Source of the DNA: Dinoroseobacter sp965279125
Lineage (GTDB): Bacteria; Pseudomonadota; Alphaproteobacteria; Rhodobacterales; Rhodobacteraceae
Length of the DNA stretch: 64,000 bases
Direction: 5' to 3'
Assembly: GCA_965279125.1 (NCBI GenBank)
Contig: CBDIHL010000045.1
Location: forward strand, 62,001-126,000
Below, piece after piece: positions 8,067 to 17,156 of the stretch. Position 1 is the first letter of the stretch. Each line of letters starts with the position of its first letter. Position numbers and translations under genes: made by a program. The notes under the pieces were generated by a model, which made no database searches, had not been told where the DNA came from, and worked only from the letters and a program-made list of their open reading frames with translations.

Positions 8067-9377
8067 TTAACCCTTCGAGAACTCAGGATAGGCTTCCATG
8101 CCGAGCTCGGATTTATCGAGGCCCATCATCTCGTCTTCCTCAGAGACCCGGATGCCGATTGTGGCTTTCAGGATCGTCCACAGGATCAGGGCTGCGACGA
8201 AGGTGAACACACCGTAAGCCACGATACCGGTCAGCTGAACCATCAGGCTTGCGTCCGTGTTGTAGAACACAACCGCAATGGTGCCCCAGATGCCTGCGAA
8301 CAGGTGAACCGGGATGGCGCCAACAACGTCGTCGATCTTCAGCTTGTCAAGGAATGGAACCGCGAAGACCACGATCACACCACCGATGCCGCCAATCCAC
8401 AGAGCGCCGAACAGCGAGGGTGCGAGCGGCTCAGCCGTGATGGAGACGAGACCCGCCAGAGCGCCGTTCAAGACCATCGTCAGGTCGACCTTCTTGTAGA
8501 GGACCTGCGTCAGGATCAGCGCCGCAACCGCACCGGCAGCAGCCGCCATGTTGGTGTTGGCGAAGATGCGCGACACGTCCGTGATGTCGCCCACGGTGCC
8601 AGCCGCCAGCTGCGAGCCGCCGTTAAAGCCGAACCAACCGAGCCACAGGATGAACGTGCCCAAGGTTGCGAGGGCAAGGTTCGAGCCGGGCATTGGGATG
8701 ACTTTGCCGTCCTTGTACTTGCCCAAGCGTGGGCCAAGGATGATCGCGCCAGCCAGAGCAGCCCAGCCGCCAACGGAGTGCACGATGGTCGAGCCTGCGA
8801 AGTCGGAGAAACCCATCTCGGACAACCAGCCGCCGCCCCACTGCCAAGAGCCAGTGATCGGGTAAAGGATACCCGTCAGGATCAGGACGAAGATCAGGAA
8901 CGGCCACAGTTTGATGCGCTCGGCCAGAACACCAGACACGATCGACGCGGTGGCGGCCACAAACATCAGCTGGAAGAAAAAGTCCGATCCGACAGAGGCG
9001 TAATCCAGCGATGCGTCTGCTGCCGCCAAGCCAACGGGCTCCAGCACGGTTGGGACGAAGTTGAAGGCGATGTAGCCGTTAAAATCGCCCGGATACATCA
9101 GGTTGAAGCCCACGAGCCAATACATGATCGACGCCAGCGAGAAGAGCGCGATGTTCTTGGTCAACTGCATCGTCACGTTCTTCGAGCGCACGAGGCCCGC
9201 TTCGAGCATTGCGAAACCTGCCGCCATCCAGAAGACGAGGAAACCGCCGACGAGGAACAGCAGGGTTGTCAGGATATAGGGCTGGATGTCAGGGGCCGCT
9301 TCGGCCTCTTGCGCCAGACCCATCGACGGAAGAGCGACCGCGAGGGCGACTACCGGAAGGAATTTATTGAGTTTCAT
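8067..9377 (-). CDS. amtB: Ammonium transporter AmtB
   Basis: The 436-residue protein has a signal-peptide-like N-terminus (cleavage after GLAQ, residue ~21) and eleven transmembrane helices. Amt-family segments include AGFAMLEAGLVRSKN, DFAGSTIVHSVGGWAAL (helix 5, pore histidine) and FILWLGWFGFNGGS. The ATG at 9377 has AGGG 11 nt upstream; upstream in-frame starts are less well placed. It conducts ammonium across the inner membrane and is gated by the PII protein encoded immediately upstream. It ends at a terminator shared with the convergent aminotransferase gene. Confidence 0.95.
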   Translation of the reverse strand: MKLNKFLPVVALAVALPSMGLAQEAEAAPDIQPYILTTLLFLVGGFLVFWMAAGFAMLEAGLVRSKNVTMQLTKNIALFSLASIMYWLVGFNLMYPGDFNGYIAFNFVPTVLEPVGLAAADASLDYASVGSDFFFQLMFVAATASIVSGVLAERIKLWPFLIFVLILTGILYPITGSWQWGGGWLSEMGFSDFAGSTIVHSVGGWAALAGAIILGPRLGKYKDGKVIPMPGSNLALATLGTFILWLGWFGFNGGSQLAAGTVGDITDVSRIFANTNMAAAAGAVAALILTQVLYKKVDLTMVLNGALAGLVSITAEPLAPSLFGALWIGGIGGVIVVFAVPFLDKLKIDDVVGAIPVHLFAGIWGTIAVVFYNTDASLMVQLTGIVAYGVFTFVAALILWTILKATIGIRVSEEDEMMGLDKSELGMEAYPEFSKG

Positions 9378-9405
9378 TGATGTCATGTCCCTATGTTCAG
9401 ACCGC

Positions 9406-9744
9406 TTAGATCGCGTCTTCATTGGTTTCGCCGGTCCGCACGCGCACAGCTTGGCTGACGTCGAGGACGAAGATTTTGCCGTCGCCGATCTTGTCGGTCT
9501 TGGCGGTGGACTGGATGGTCTCGACGACCTGATCGGCCATGGAGGCAGACACGACGATTTCCAGTTTCACTTTCGGCACGAAGTTCACGGCATACTCGGC
9601 CCCGCGATAGATCTCGGTATGGCCGGACTGCGATCCGAACCCCTTGATCTCGGTGACCATCATGCCGCGGACACCGATGGAGGTCAGCGCTTCACGGACC
9701 TCCTCCAGCTTGAACGGTTTGATTGCTGCGATGATAAGTTTCAC
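9406..9744 (-). CDS. glnK: PII nitrogen regulatory protein GlnK
   Basis: A 112-residue PII protein, exactly the family length, starting at GTG 9744 (VKLIIAAIKPFK). The T-loop is intact with the uridylylation tyrosine in the GAEYAVNFVPK segment, and the C-terminal signature ending GKIFVLDVSQAVRVRTGE is present. It senses 2-oxoglutarate, ATP/ADP and uridylylation state and blocks AmtB when nitrogen is plentiful. It lies 28 bp before amtB, so I call it glnK rather than glnB. Transcription is presumably NtrC/RpoN-controlled, but I could not identify a convincing -24/-12 element. Confidence 0.93.
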   Translation of the reverse strand: MKLIIAAIKPFKLEEVREALTSIGVRGMMVTEIKGFGSQSGHTEIYRGAEYAVNFVPKVKLEIVVSASMADQVVETIQSTAKTDKIGDGKIFVLDVSQAVRVRTGETNEDAI

Positions 9745-10041
9745 GTTTGATACCCTTCCGATTTGGCAGGCCGCCCCTGAGGAGTGAGGCGTCACGAGAT
9801 GCAAAACAGGGCGGAAGGCGGGTGGCTTCAACGCAAGCAGGTCCGTGAGGCGCAACTTGAAGTTGAAGTCGCACATTTTTTGCACAATTCGCGCTAGATG
9901 ATTAATTCTTGTGCACAGGCTTGATGTGGAATGATCACGCAACCACTCCACATTCGACTCAAGGATGCGTATTCTAGGACCAACAAAAACAACACGCGCA
10001 GTGATCCGTCCCAGTTCCGTGCATGAGGCAGCACACCCGTC
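9745..10041. promoter_or_regulatory. Divergent promoter region, glnK-amtB and class A PBP
   Basis: A 297-bp gene-free region between divergent genes. It contains a perfect dyad CAACTT-G-AAGTTG (9853-9865), two closely spaced GCAC words (from 9871 and 9882), and GTGCAC at 9911-9916, in an AT-richer stretch. These could be NtrC-type or other operator half-sites for glnK. I did not find a clear TGGCAC-N5-TTGC element, so assignment to RpoN is unproven. Confidence 0.35.
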
Positions 10042-12576
10042 ATGAGTGATGATTCTCGCCCCCGCCCCCCGGGCAACCCGCCAAGCGATGGTGGTCCAGA
10101 CATGCCGCGCAAGCGTCGCGTGCGGATCGAGCGTGGCCCTTATACGGCCCCTCCGCCCGCTCCCGCGCCTGAGGGCCAGCCGCCGATGCCCCATGTGGTT
10201 GGCGAGCCGCGCCCGAAAGCGCCGCCCCCGCACGCCGGACGTCCCAGCGGGCCGGGTCCTCAGCCGCAGCCACAACCCCAGGCCAATCCGCACCCCCAGC
10301 AGCAAGCCCCGCGCCGTGTTCAGATGGACCCGAACGCCCCGCGCCCGCCACAGCCGCAACCCCCGCAACAGCCGCGTCCAATGCGTGCGGAGGGTCCCCC
10401 GCTGCGCGCGCCGCGCGCTCCGGCCCCGCCTCCGCCGCCCGTAGATGCGCCTCCGCCCGTTGAAAGCTTGCCCGGCAGTGGTGGGGGAGGGCCGCCCGAA
10501 GACACGGGCTCCGGCCTGACAGGCGTGTTGCGCTCTGTGATGCGCTGGATTGGCCGCACGCTATGGCGGATCGTGCGTTGGGTGTCTTGGATCGGATGGT
10601 CGCTTGCCTGGCGCGGTGCGATTGTCGTGATCGCCATTCTGGGGCTGACCACGCTTTATAATATGTCGATGCTGCCGCCTGCGGTGGACCTTGCGGATGG
10701 CCGGGTGCGTGGCTCGGTCACCATGAGCGACCGCAATGGCGATGTCTTCGCGTGGCGCGGTGACCAATTCGGCGGGATCATCACGGTCGACACAGTCTCG
10801 CCGCATCTGCGCAATGCCGTTGTCGCGACTGAGGATAAGCGTTTCTATTCGCATTGGGGCATTAGCCCGCGCGGTATCGCCAGTGCCGTGCGCATCAACC
10901 TCAACGAAGGGCGGGGGCCTTTGTCTGGCCACGGGGGGTCCACCATCACCCAGCAGGTTGCCAAGTTGCTGTGTCTCGGCAACGCCTTCGATCCAGAGGC
11001 GGGCATGACCGAAGCGCAATATGAGGCCGACTGCCGCGAAGGCTCCGTTTGGCGCAAGCTGCGCGAGGTGCCCTATGCGATGGCGCTGGAGGGGCGATAT
11101 ACCAAGGACGAGGTTCTGACGATCTACCTCAACCGTGCCTATCTGGGTGCCGGTGCGCGCGGGTTCGAGGCCGCCAGTCAGCGCTACTTTGGCAAATCAG
11201 CTGCGGATGTGAATGCGGCTGAGGCTGCGATGTTGGCGGGTTTATTGGTGGCCCCCTCACGATTTGCACCGACAAATGATCTTGCCCGTGCGCAACGCCG
11301 TGCCGCGACAATTGTTGGGCTTATGGAAGAGCAGGGCTATCTGAGCACAGCCCAAGCTGATGCTGCGCGCGCCAATCCCGCTGTCCTGTCAGATGCCGCC
11401 GAAGCGCGTGCGGGTGGGTATTTCGCCGATTGGGTGATGGAAACGGGGCCTGACTTTCTGACCCGCGACACCACCGAAGACGTGATCATCACCACGACGC
11501 TGGACCAGCGGATGCAGCGCGCCACCGAGCAAGCGTTGCAGCATGTGTTCGACACCCAAGTGCGCGAAGGCTCGAACGCGCAAGCCGCGATTGTCGTGAT
11601 GTCCGCCGATGGGGCCGTGCGCGCCATGGTCGGGGGACGCCGCATTCAGGCGTCGGGCCAGTTCAACCGCGCAACCCAGGCGCTGCGCCAGACCGGGTCT
11701 GCGTTCAAGCCATTCGTGTTTGCCGCCGCCCTCGATCTCGGGTTTCGCTACGATGATATCGTGGATGATACGCCGCTGACCATCGATATTCCCGGCTCGG
11801 GCCCGTGGAGCCCGCGCAACTACACCAACGAATTCAGCGGTCCCGTGACCCTAACCGAAGCGCTGGCCGCCTCGTTGAACATCCCCGCCGTGCGTATTTC
11901 CGAAGAGGTTGGTCGCGAGAATGTCCGCACCGTTGCTGCGGGCTTTGGCATCGACCGCGATCTCGCACTTGGGCCTGCCTTGGCGCTCGGCGCGTCGGAA
12001 GCGACCTTGCTGGAAATGACCGCTGCCTATGCGGGTATCCTCAACGGGGGCAGCAGCGTCACACCTTACGGGCTGCGCGAGCTGCGTTTGCAAGGCGAAG
12101 CGGCACCCCTGATGGGACAAGTCGGCGGGATGGGCGAGCGGGTCATCTCTGAGCCCGCCGCGCGCCAGCTGACCTACATGATGAACCAGGTGATCGAGAC
12201 CGGGACCGGACGGCGTGCCGCGTTGGACAATCACGAAGTTGCAGGCAAGACCGGCACGACCCAAGCGGCGCGCGATGCGTGGTTCATTGGCTTTACCGCG
12301 CAGTATGTGACTGGCGTTTGGATGGGCTACGACGACAACACTCCGCTGACTGGGGTGACGGGAGGCGGCTTGCCCGCCGAGATCTGGCGCGAGACGATGC
12401 AGCGCATTCATGCCGATCTGCCATCGCGGCCTTTGCCTATGTCAGTGCCCGAGCCACGTGTGATCGCGCCTGAACCGCAGCCGCAAGCCCAACAGACATC
12501 GCCACAACAGCCCGGTCAAAGTGCCGCCGAGCGGATCTTGCTGGATGTGCTTGGAACGCTTCTGGGGCGGAATTAA
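10042..12576 (+). CDS. Class A penicillin-binding protein (PBP1A family) with long Pro-rich cytoplasmic tail
   Basis: An 844-residue bifunctional peptidoglycan synthase. Residues 1-150 are an unusual Pro/Gln-rich cytoplasmic tail, and a membrane helix lies at about 190-208. The GT51 glycosyltransferase carries ATEDKRFYSHWG (catalytic Glu264) and GGSTITQQVAKLL. The transpeptidase carries SAFK (Ser553, Lys556), SLN (611-613) and KTGTT (from Lys736). It polymerises lipid II and cross-links stem peptides in the periplasm. The ATG at 10042 has only a weak ribosome-binding site. The Pro-rich tail resembles protein-interaction tails on elongasome or divisome components; its partner is unknown. Confidence 0.9.
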   Translation: MSDDSRPRPPGNPPSDGGPDMPRKRRVRIERGPYTAPPPAPAPEGQPPMPHVVGEPRPKAPPPHAGRPSGPGPQPQPQPQANPHPQQQAPRRVQMDPNAPRPPQPQPPQQPRPMRAEGPPLRAPRAPAPPPPPVDAPPPVESLPGSGGGGPPEDTGSGLTGVLRSVMRWIGRTLWRIVRWVSWIGWSLAWRGAIVVIAILGLTTLYNMSMLPPAVDLADGRVRGSVTMSDRNGDVFAWRGDQFGGIITVDTVSPHLRNAVVATEDKRFYSHWGISPRGIASAVRINLNEGRGPLSGHGGSTITQQVAKLLCLGNAFDPEAGMTEAQYEADCREGSVWRKLREVPYAMALEGRYTKDEVLTIYLNRAYLGAGARGFEAASQRYFGKSAADVNAAEAAMLAGLLVAPSRFAPTNDLARAQRRAATIVGLMEEQGYLSTAQADAARANPAVLSDAAEARAGGYFADWVMETGPDFLTRDTTEDVIITTTLDQRMQRATEQALQHVFDTQVREGSNAQAAIVVMSADGAVRAMVGGRRIQASGQFNRATQALRQTGSAFKPFVFAAALDLGFRYDDIVDDTPLTIDIPGSGPWSPRNYTNEFSGPVTLTEALAASLNIPAVRISEEVGRENVRTVAAGFGIDRDLALGPALALGASEATLLEMTAAYAGILNGGSSVTPYGLRELRLQGEAAPLMGQVGGMGERVISEPAARQLTYMMNQVIETGTGRRAALDNHEVAGKTGTTQAARDAWFIGFTAQYVTGVWMGYDDNTPLTGVTGGGLPAEIWRETMQRIHADLPSRPLPMSVPEPRVIAPEPQPQAQQTSPQQPGQSAAERILLDVLGTLLGRN

Positions 12577-12579
12577 CGC

Positions 12580-12599
12580 CTCAACAAACGTTTGTTGAG
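12580..12599. repeat. Perfect 20-bp palindrome between convergent genes
   Basis: CTCAACAAACGTTTGTTGAG reads the same on both strands without a spacer and sits in the 27-bp gap between the PBP stop and the next convergent stop. As RNA it could fold with an ACGU tetraloop, but there is no U-run, so it would be a weak terminator at best. It could also be a protein-binding site. Confidence 0.6.
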
Positions 12600-12603
12600 C
12601 CGA

Positions 12604-12939
12604 CTACCGCGCGCTGCCTTGCGACACCTTCTCCACGTAGCTGCGCATTTCCTCGGCCTCGCGTCGAGCGTCGCGCAGGCCTTCCATGGCTGCGGACAGT
12701 TCTGCTTCGGATTGGGCGAGTTGGTTGGTTAGCTCTTCTTCGCGGTATTGCAGGTAGGTGATCGCCTGATCGCGGGTTTCCTCGGCTTCGTGCAGGGCTT
12801 GGGCCATTTGGTCCAGCTCGCCGATATCGGATTGGCTGACCCGGGTGAAGCGCGCCACCAGCCAGCTTGTTGCCCAGCCTGCGATGAAGGCCACAAACAG
12901 GATCACCGCAATCGCAAAGATGAACTCGGTTCTATTCAT
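12604..12939 (-). CDS. Membrane-anchored coiled-coil protein, unknown function
   Basis: A 111-residue protein with one N-terminal transmembrane helix (about residues 7-30) followed by a highly charged, Glu/Gln/Arg-rich segment (roughly 40-105) with heptad-like spacing that should form a coiled coil. It overlaps the end of the OmpA-like gene by 4 bp (ATGA), so the two are translated together, which suggests a shared envelope role. I recognise no named family. Confidence 0.75.
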   Translation of the reverse strand: MNRTEFIFAIAVILFVAFIAGWATSWLVARFTRVSQSDIGELDQMAQALHEAEETRDQAITYLQYREEELTNQLAQSEAELSAAMEGLRDARREAEEMRSYVEKVSQGSAR

Positions 12940-14804
12940 TCGCTGGCCTCTTCTTGCGCGGCAAGGGCCGCAGCCGCTTCTTCGGCGAGAAGCACACGGA
13001 ATTCAATACGGCGATTGGCTTCGCGCCCCTCTGGGGTGCCGTTATCGGCAATTGGATTGCTTTCGCCATAGCCGCGCGCAATCAGGTTCGTTGTCAGCAC
13101 ACGGCGGTCCAGAAGCGCGCTCAGCACAGCCTCGGCGCGTTGCTGGCTCAGGCGCGAATTCATCTCTTCGCGGCCTTGGCTGTCGGTATGCCCCGCAATT
13201 TCCATCGGCACCTCTTCGCAGGCACTAACGATCTCGGCGATGCGATCCACAACATCCTGGGCGTCATCGGCAATCGTGGCAGAGCCAGCCTCGAAGGTGA
13301 TTTTCTTCTCTGTCAGGGCGGCGTTGACCTTCACAGCGCATTCTTCGGGTGTCGGAAGCGCCAGCGCCGGGTCGAGCGATTCTTCGTACCGAATAGCGAT
13401 CCGGAAATCTTCGGCCTCCCCAAGCTTATCCGCCAGAATGCGCGCGACGCTGCCATTGGCCTCGGGATTGCCCGTGTTCCCCGTCAGCTCGACAAATTCG
13501 GGCTGCACGACAAGGCTGCCATTGTTCAACTCGCTCAGCGCCTGCAATCCGGCGAGCACGCGCACGGGCCAGCCGTCGGGCAGGTTCGGATCAAGCCGTG
13601 TCGCGGAATAGACCTGATCGGTGCCAAAGAGCGATTGCGCATAGCTGTTGACCGCATTGCGCTGTTGATCGTCGGCCACACGCCCGCGCAATTGCACCAG
13701 ACCTTCGGGGCTAAGCGTCGTGACGAATTCGGGCACCTCGTCTGTGCCGCCTGTGCCATCGATGCGCACCGGCTCGGGCAGGATCGAGTGCAGCGAAAAG
13801 ACCGGGGGCAGGCTGGTTTCCAACTCGCCCACAACGCGGTCAAATGTCGGCTGCGGGGTTTCGGCCAAGGCCACGAGCGTGACATCGGCGTCCGAGAAGG
13901 TCAGCGTGCCGCCTTCCAGCGCGCTGAGGGCGGCGATGCCTTGACCGACGGCTTCGGACCAACGGGGGCTTGGCACGCCGAGGCCGACCTCGCAGGTGAC
14001 CTTGCCCTCGACACCGGCAGCCGCGGCGGCGGATACGATCTGTTGGCGCGCCTGTTCCGTGTCGGCGGAGCACGCGTCGAAACTGGCAAGGCCATCCTCG
14101 ATCGAAAAGCGCAACGTGAACGGCGAGATCACCGGGCGCGGCGCGCTGATATCCAGAACCAGATCAATGCCATCAGGTGCGGCGCGGCTCAGCGCGGCTT
14201 CAATCTGGGCTTTTTGCGAAGGCCCCGCGCTAAGGGCCGTGACCGAAACCCGGTCCGCCGCCACCGAGATTTTCGAGCGTGGCAAGTCCCGCAGCGCTTC
14301 CAGCGCGAATTCCAGGGCTTCATCCCATCCTTCGGGCACGCTGTGATCCGCCGTTTCCAGCATGTCGGCCACTTGCGAGGTCCCGTCCAGCTGATCAAGC
14401 CCCTCCAGCACGCGCGCCCGTCCCGTGGCCGCAGGGATCAAGCCGATCAACTGGATGCCATCGCCGTTGCGCAGCATCTCGATCGAAAAGCGCAGCGGCT
14501 CAAGCCCGGTTGCATCTGCGACATCCATGGCATCGATCAACCGGTCCGGGGCAACATGGCCGCCCGCAATCGACAGCGCGGTGAAGCGCGTCGCCTCGTC
14601 GGGGGCCGTGCCGGACAGCGTGACCAACAGGCCATCGGCGTTGATGTCGACAAATTGCAGGGCCTGCGCCGAAAGCGCGCTTTCCAGCTCGGAAACCGAG
14701 CGGCGCTCCACAAGGCTAGCCGCGACACTCGCCGCCCCAACGCACAGCACCGCCGCCACCGCGAGGGCGATAACCTGGATGATGAGGGGGCGCGAAGCAG
14801 TCAC
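12936..14804 (-). CDS. OmpA-family protein, peptidoglycan-binding C-terminus
   Basis: The 622-residue protein starts with a signal-anchor helix (residues 8-28) and has a ~450-residue periplasmic region with repeated segments of BON-like composition. A C-terminal OmpA domain begins near FEAGSATIADDAQDV and includes IAGHTDSQGREEMN, LSQQRAEAVL, ARGYGESNPI and NRRIEF, the residues that hold diaminopimelate. It likely tethers the inner membrane to the wall. The next gene overlaps it by 4 bp. The long central region makes it much larger than typical OmpA/Pal proteins. Confidence 0.88.
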   Translation of the reverse strand: MTASRPLIIQVIALAVAAVLCVGAASVAASLVERRSVSELESALSAQALQFVDINADGLLVTLSGTAPDEATRFTALSIAGGHVAPDRLIDAMDVADATGLEPLRFSIEMLRNGDGIQLIGLIPAATGRARVLEGLDQLDGTSQVADMLETADHSVPEGWDEALEFALEALRDLPRSKISVAADRVSVTALSAGPSQKAQIEAALSRAAPDGIDLVLDISAPRPVISPFTLRFSIEDGLASFDACSADTEQARQQIVSAAAAAGVEGKVTCEVGLGVPSPRWSEAVGQGIAALSALEGGTLTFSDADVTLVALAETPQPTFDRVVGELETSLPPVFSLHSILPEPVRIDGTGGTDEVPEFVTTLSPEGLVQLRGRVADDQQRNAVNSYAQSLFGTDQVYSATRLDPNLPDGWPVRVLAGLQALSELNNGSLVVQPEFVELTGNTGNPEANGSVARILADKLGEAEDFRIAIRYEESLDPALALPTPEECAVKVNAALTEKKITFEAGSATIADDAQDVVDRIAEIVSACEEVPMEIAGHTDSQGREEMNSRLSQQRAEAVLSALLDRRVLTTNLIARGYGESNPIADNGTPEGREANRRIEFRVLLAEEAAAALAAQEEASE

Positions 14805-14877
14805 GATATAGGGGTCTCCCGTTGGCGTGGCCGAATGATCTGAAGGCTGTTCTAGACCGCCTCTGCACCGGGTTCAA

Positions 14878-15843
14878 TCAGACCAATGCAGCAAGGCCAA
14901 GAAACAAGACCGCGATCAGGCCCGTATCACGGTTGCTGCGAAACAGATGCATACAGACGCCCGGGTCGTCGATATCCAGCCGGCGCAGTTGCCAGACCAT
15001 GTGCCAGCCCATGCCCCAAGCCGCGCCAAGCCCCAAAACCAGTTGTAATGGGTTGCCCGTTGGCAAAAGCGCGATCAGCGTGGCGATGCCAAACAGCACA
15101 ACCGTCGCGACCATGAATCCTCTCAGCCAGCGCGGCGAGTTGTCGGCGAATAACCGCGCGGTGGATTTCACGCCGATCAGCGCGTCATCTTCGGTGTCCT
15201 GATGGGCATAGATGGTGTCGTAGAACAAGGTCCATGCAATGCCCGAAGCATAGAGGACAAGTGCCGCAAGGCCGAGCTGCCCCGCCTCCGCGGTCCAAAG
15301 CAAGATTGCCCCCCAGTTGAAGGCAAGGCCAAGAAAGACCTGCGGCCACCAGGTAAAGCGTTTGGCAAAGGGGTAGATCGCGACCAGCGCCAACGACGCG
15401 ACGCCCAGCAGGATCGCGGGCAGCGGAAAGGTCAGCAAGATCGCGAAGGCAATCAGGGCTTGCGCGACCATCCAGGCGGCGGCCTGCTTCACGCTGACCT
15501 GCCCCGATGGAATGGGCCGCGAGCGGGTGCGCGCGACCTGGGCATCAAAATCGCGGTCGGTGATGTCGTTCCACGTGCAGCCCGCGCCGCGCATCAGGAA
15601 CGCTCCCGCCGCAGCCCCAAGCATCAGCCAGCCCGAGTACAGATCCAGCCCGTCGGTCGCCGCCGCCGCCAACAAAACGCCCCACCAGCACGGAAGCAGC
15701 AGCAGCCATGTGCCAATCGGACGATCCGCGCGGCTGAGGCGCAGATAAGGCCTGCTCGCGGCCGGGGCCAGATGGTCGACCCAGTTCCAAGGCACCGCAT
15801 CTGCGACCGCGCCTTCGACTGGCGTTCCTTGTGCTTTGGTCAT
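14878..15843 (-). CDS. ubiA: 4-hydroxybenzoate polyprenyltransferase
   Basis: A 321-residue integral membrane prenyltransferase with both aspartate-rich motifs: NDITDRDFDAQVARTRSRP after GAGCTW, and YDTIYAHQDTEDD. It attaches the polyprenyl tail to 4-hydroxybenzoate, the first membrane step of ubiquinone synthesis. I chose the ATG at 15843 (MTKAQ); a start at 15858 would overlap the divergent rsmE start. The polyprenyl diphosphate it needs is made by the ispB-type synthase at 42.3 kb. Confidence 0.93.
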   Translation of the reverse strand: MTKAQGTPVEGAVADAVPWNWVDHLAPAASRPYLRLSRADRPIGTWLLLLPCWWGVLLAAAATDGLDLYSGWLMLGAAAGAFLMRGAGCTWNDITDRDFDAQVARTRSRPIPSGQVSVKQAAAWMVAQALIAFAILLTFPLPAILLGVASLALVAIYPFAKRFTWWPQVFLGLAFNWGAILLWTAEAGQLGLAALVLYASGIAWTLFYDTIYAHQDTEDDALIGVKSTARLFADNSPRWLRGFMVATVVLFGIATLIALLPTGNPLQLVLGLGAAWGMGWHMVWQLRRLDIDDPGVCMHLFRSNRDTGLIAVLFLGLAALV

Positions 15844-15856
15844 AGACAATATCCCC

Positions 15857-16582
15857 ATGGCGACAGCGAAAATCAGGTTGTGTGTTAACGAAGCGCTTGG
15901 GGCGGGGCAAACGGTTCCTCTGACCCGTGATCAGGCGCATTATCTGTTCAACGTTATGCGGCTGAGCATCGGCGACGGGATCTTCGTGTTCAACGGGCGC
16001 GATGGCGAATGGCGCGCCGAAGTGACCGAGGCCGGCAAGAGGGCCGGATCCCTGGCGCTGAAAGCCCAGACCGCCCAGCAACATATGCCGCCCGATCTGT
16101 GGCTTCTGTTCGCGCCGATCAAGAAAGCGCGCACCGATTTCATCGTCGAGAAGGCGACCGAGATGGGAGCCTCGCGCATCTTGCCGGTCACCACCGCTTA
16201 CACCAATGCCGACCGGATCAACCAGGACCGTCTGCAAGCCCACGCCACCGAGGCCGCCGAGCAATGCGGTGGCACCTTTGTGCCCGAGGTCGAAGCGCTC
16301 GTGCGTCTCGACAAGCTGCTGCAAGACTGGCCGCAAGATCGTCGCCTGATGTTTTGCGACGAAGCTCTTGTCGGCGCGCGCGCCTCGTTGATGTCCGCGG
16401 GACCTGCCAGCAAATGGGCAATCCTGATCGGGCCAGAGGGGGGCTTCTCGGATGCGGAACGGGACCGTCTCAAAGCGTATGACTTCGTGACCCCGGTCAG
16501 CCTCGGCCCGCGTATCTTGCGCGCTGATACCGCTGCCGTTGCGGCCCTGACGCTGTGGCAAACCGTGTTGGGCGATTGGTGA
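15857..16582 (+). CDS. rsmE: 16S rRNA (uracil-1498-N3)-methyltransferase
   Basis: A 241-residue SPOUT-fold methylase with the RsmE pattern: a PUA-like N-terminus (VPLTRDQAHYLFNVMRL), KKARTDFIVEKATEMG in the middle, and the knot signature IGPEGGFSDAERD followed by LGPRILRADTAAVAAL. It methylates N3 of U1498 in the decoding region of 16S rRNA. The ATG at 15857 lies 13 bp from the divergent ubiA start. It overlaps the next gene by GTGA. Confidence 0.93.
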   Translation: MATAKIRLCVNEALGAGQTVPLTRDQAHYLFNVMRLSIGDGIFVFNGRDGEWRAEVTEAGKRAGSLALKAQTAQQHMPPDLWLLFAPIKKARTDFIVEKATEMGASRILPVTTAYTNADRINQDRLQAHATEAAEQCGGTFVPEVEALVRLDKLLQDWPQDRRLMFCDEALVGARASLMSAGPASKWAILIGPEGGFSDAERDRLKAYDFVTPVSLGPRILRADTAAVAALTLWQTVLGDW

Positions 16583-17121
16583 GTGGGTTTGTGCGGCCCG
16601 AGGTCGGTGCGGCCCTGATGCGCTGGCGCGAAGTGCTGATCGCCGCCGCTGTCACGCTTCTGGGCCTCTATTTCACCCAGCTTCCCGGTCCGGTGAACCA
16701 AGGCGTCGGCGTCGTGCTGATCCTTGCGGGCATCGGCTATGTCATCGTCGGATGGCGGCGCGTTCGGTTTCGCGGGGCGGGCAATGCGCCGGGGGCTGTG
16801 CGCGTCGATGAAGGCCAAATCGCTTATTTCGGGCCTGCTGAGGGCGGAGCCGTAGCGCTGAGCCTGATGACCGCGCTGTCGCTGAACGGGCCGCCCACCG
16901 CGCGGGTCTGGCATATTCTGTCGGAAACCGGCGAAACGCTGGATATTCCCCATGATGCGGCAGGGGCCGAGGCGCTGTTTGACATCTTTGCCTCGCTGCC
17001 GGGTATGTCGCCAGATCACCTGCTGCGAAGCCTCAAAGGCAGCCAGACCGGGACCGTCGGGGTGTGGCAACGCGCCGATGTGGCCGGGTTGACACCGCTT
17101 GTTGGAAGGCAGAACCCTTAG
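16579..17121 (+). CDS. Conserved hypothetical membrane protein
   Basis: A 180-residue protein with two N-terminal transmembrane helices (about residues 15-32 and 38-56) and a soluble C-terminal domain of ~115 residues that looks cytoplasmic. A GTG start in a 4-bp overlap with the rsmE stop marks translational coupling; the same transcript probably runs into gshA 35 bp downstream. I do not recognise a family. The layout suggests a small regulatory or sensor protein rather than a transporter. Confidence 0.75.
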   Translation: MSGFVRPEVGAALMRWREVLIAAAVTLLGLYFTQLPGPVNQGVGVVLILAGIGYVIVGWRRVRFRGAGNAPGAVRVDEGQIAYFGPAEGGAVALSLMTALSLNGPPTARVWHILSETGETLDIPHDAAGAEALFDIFASLPGMSPDHLLRSLKGSQTGTVGVWQRADVAGLTPLVGRQNP

Positions 17122-17156
17122 CGCGATACCAAAGCGACCAACGGAGCGCGCGGCCC

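Noticed and set aside
5956..8067. 703-codon open frame on the - strand opposite sseA and the aminotransferase
   Set aside because: It is antisense to two well-recognised enzymes, has Arg/His/Gly-rich composition typical of GC-rich antisense frames, and shows no domain.
9745..10041. RpoN (-24/-12) promoter for glnK-amtB
   Set aside because: Expected from biology, but no TGGCAC-N5-TTGC-like element could be found on the - strand; only dyads and GCAC words are present.
12954..14843. 629-codon open frame on the + strand opposite the OmpA-like gene
   Set aside because: Shadow of a real gene; the opposite strand has a signal anchor and a complete OmpA domain.
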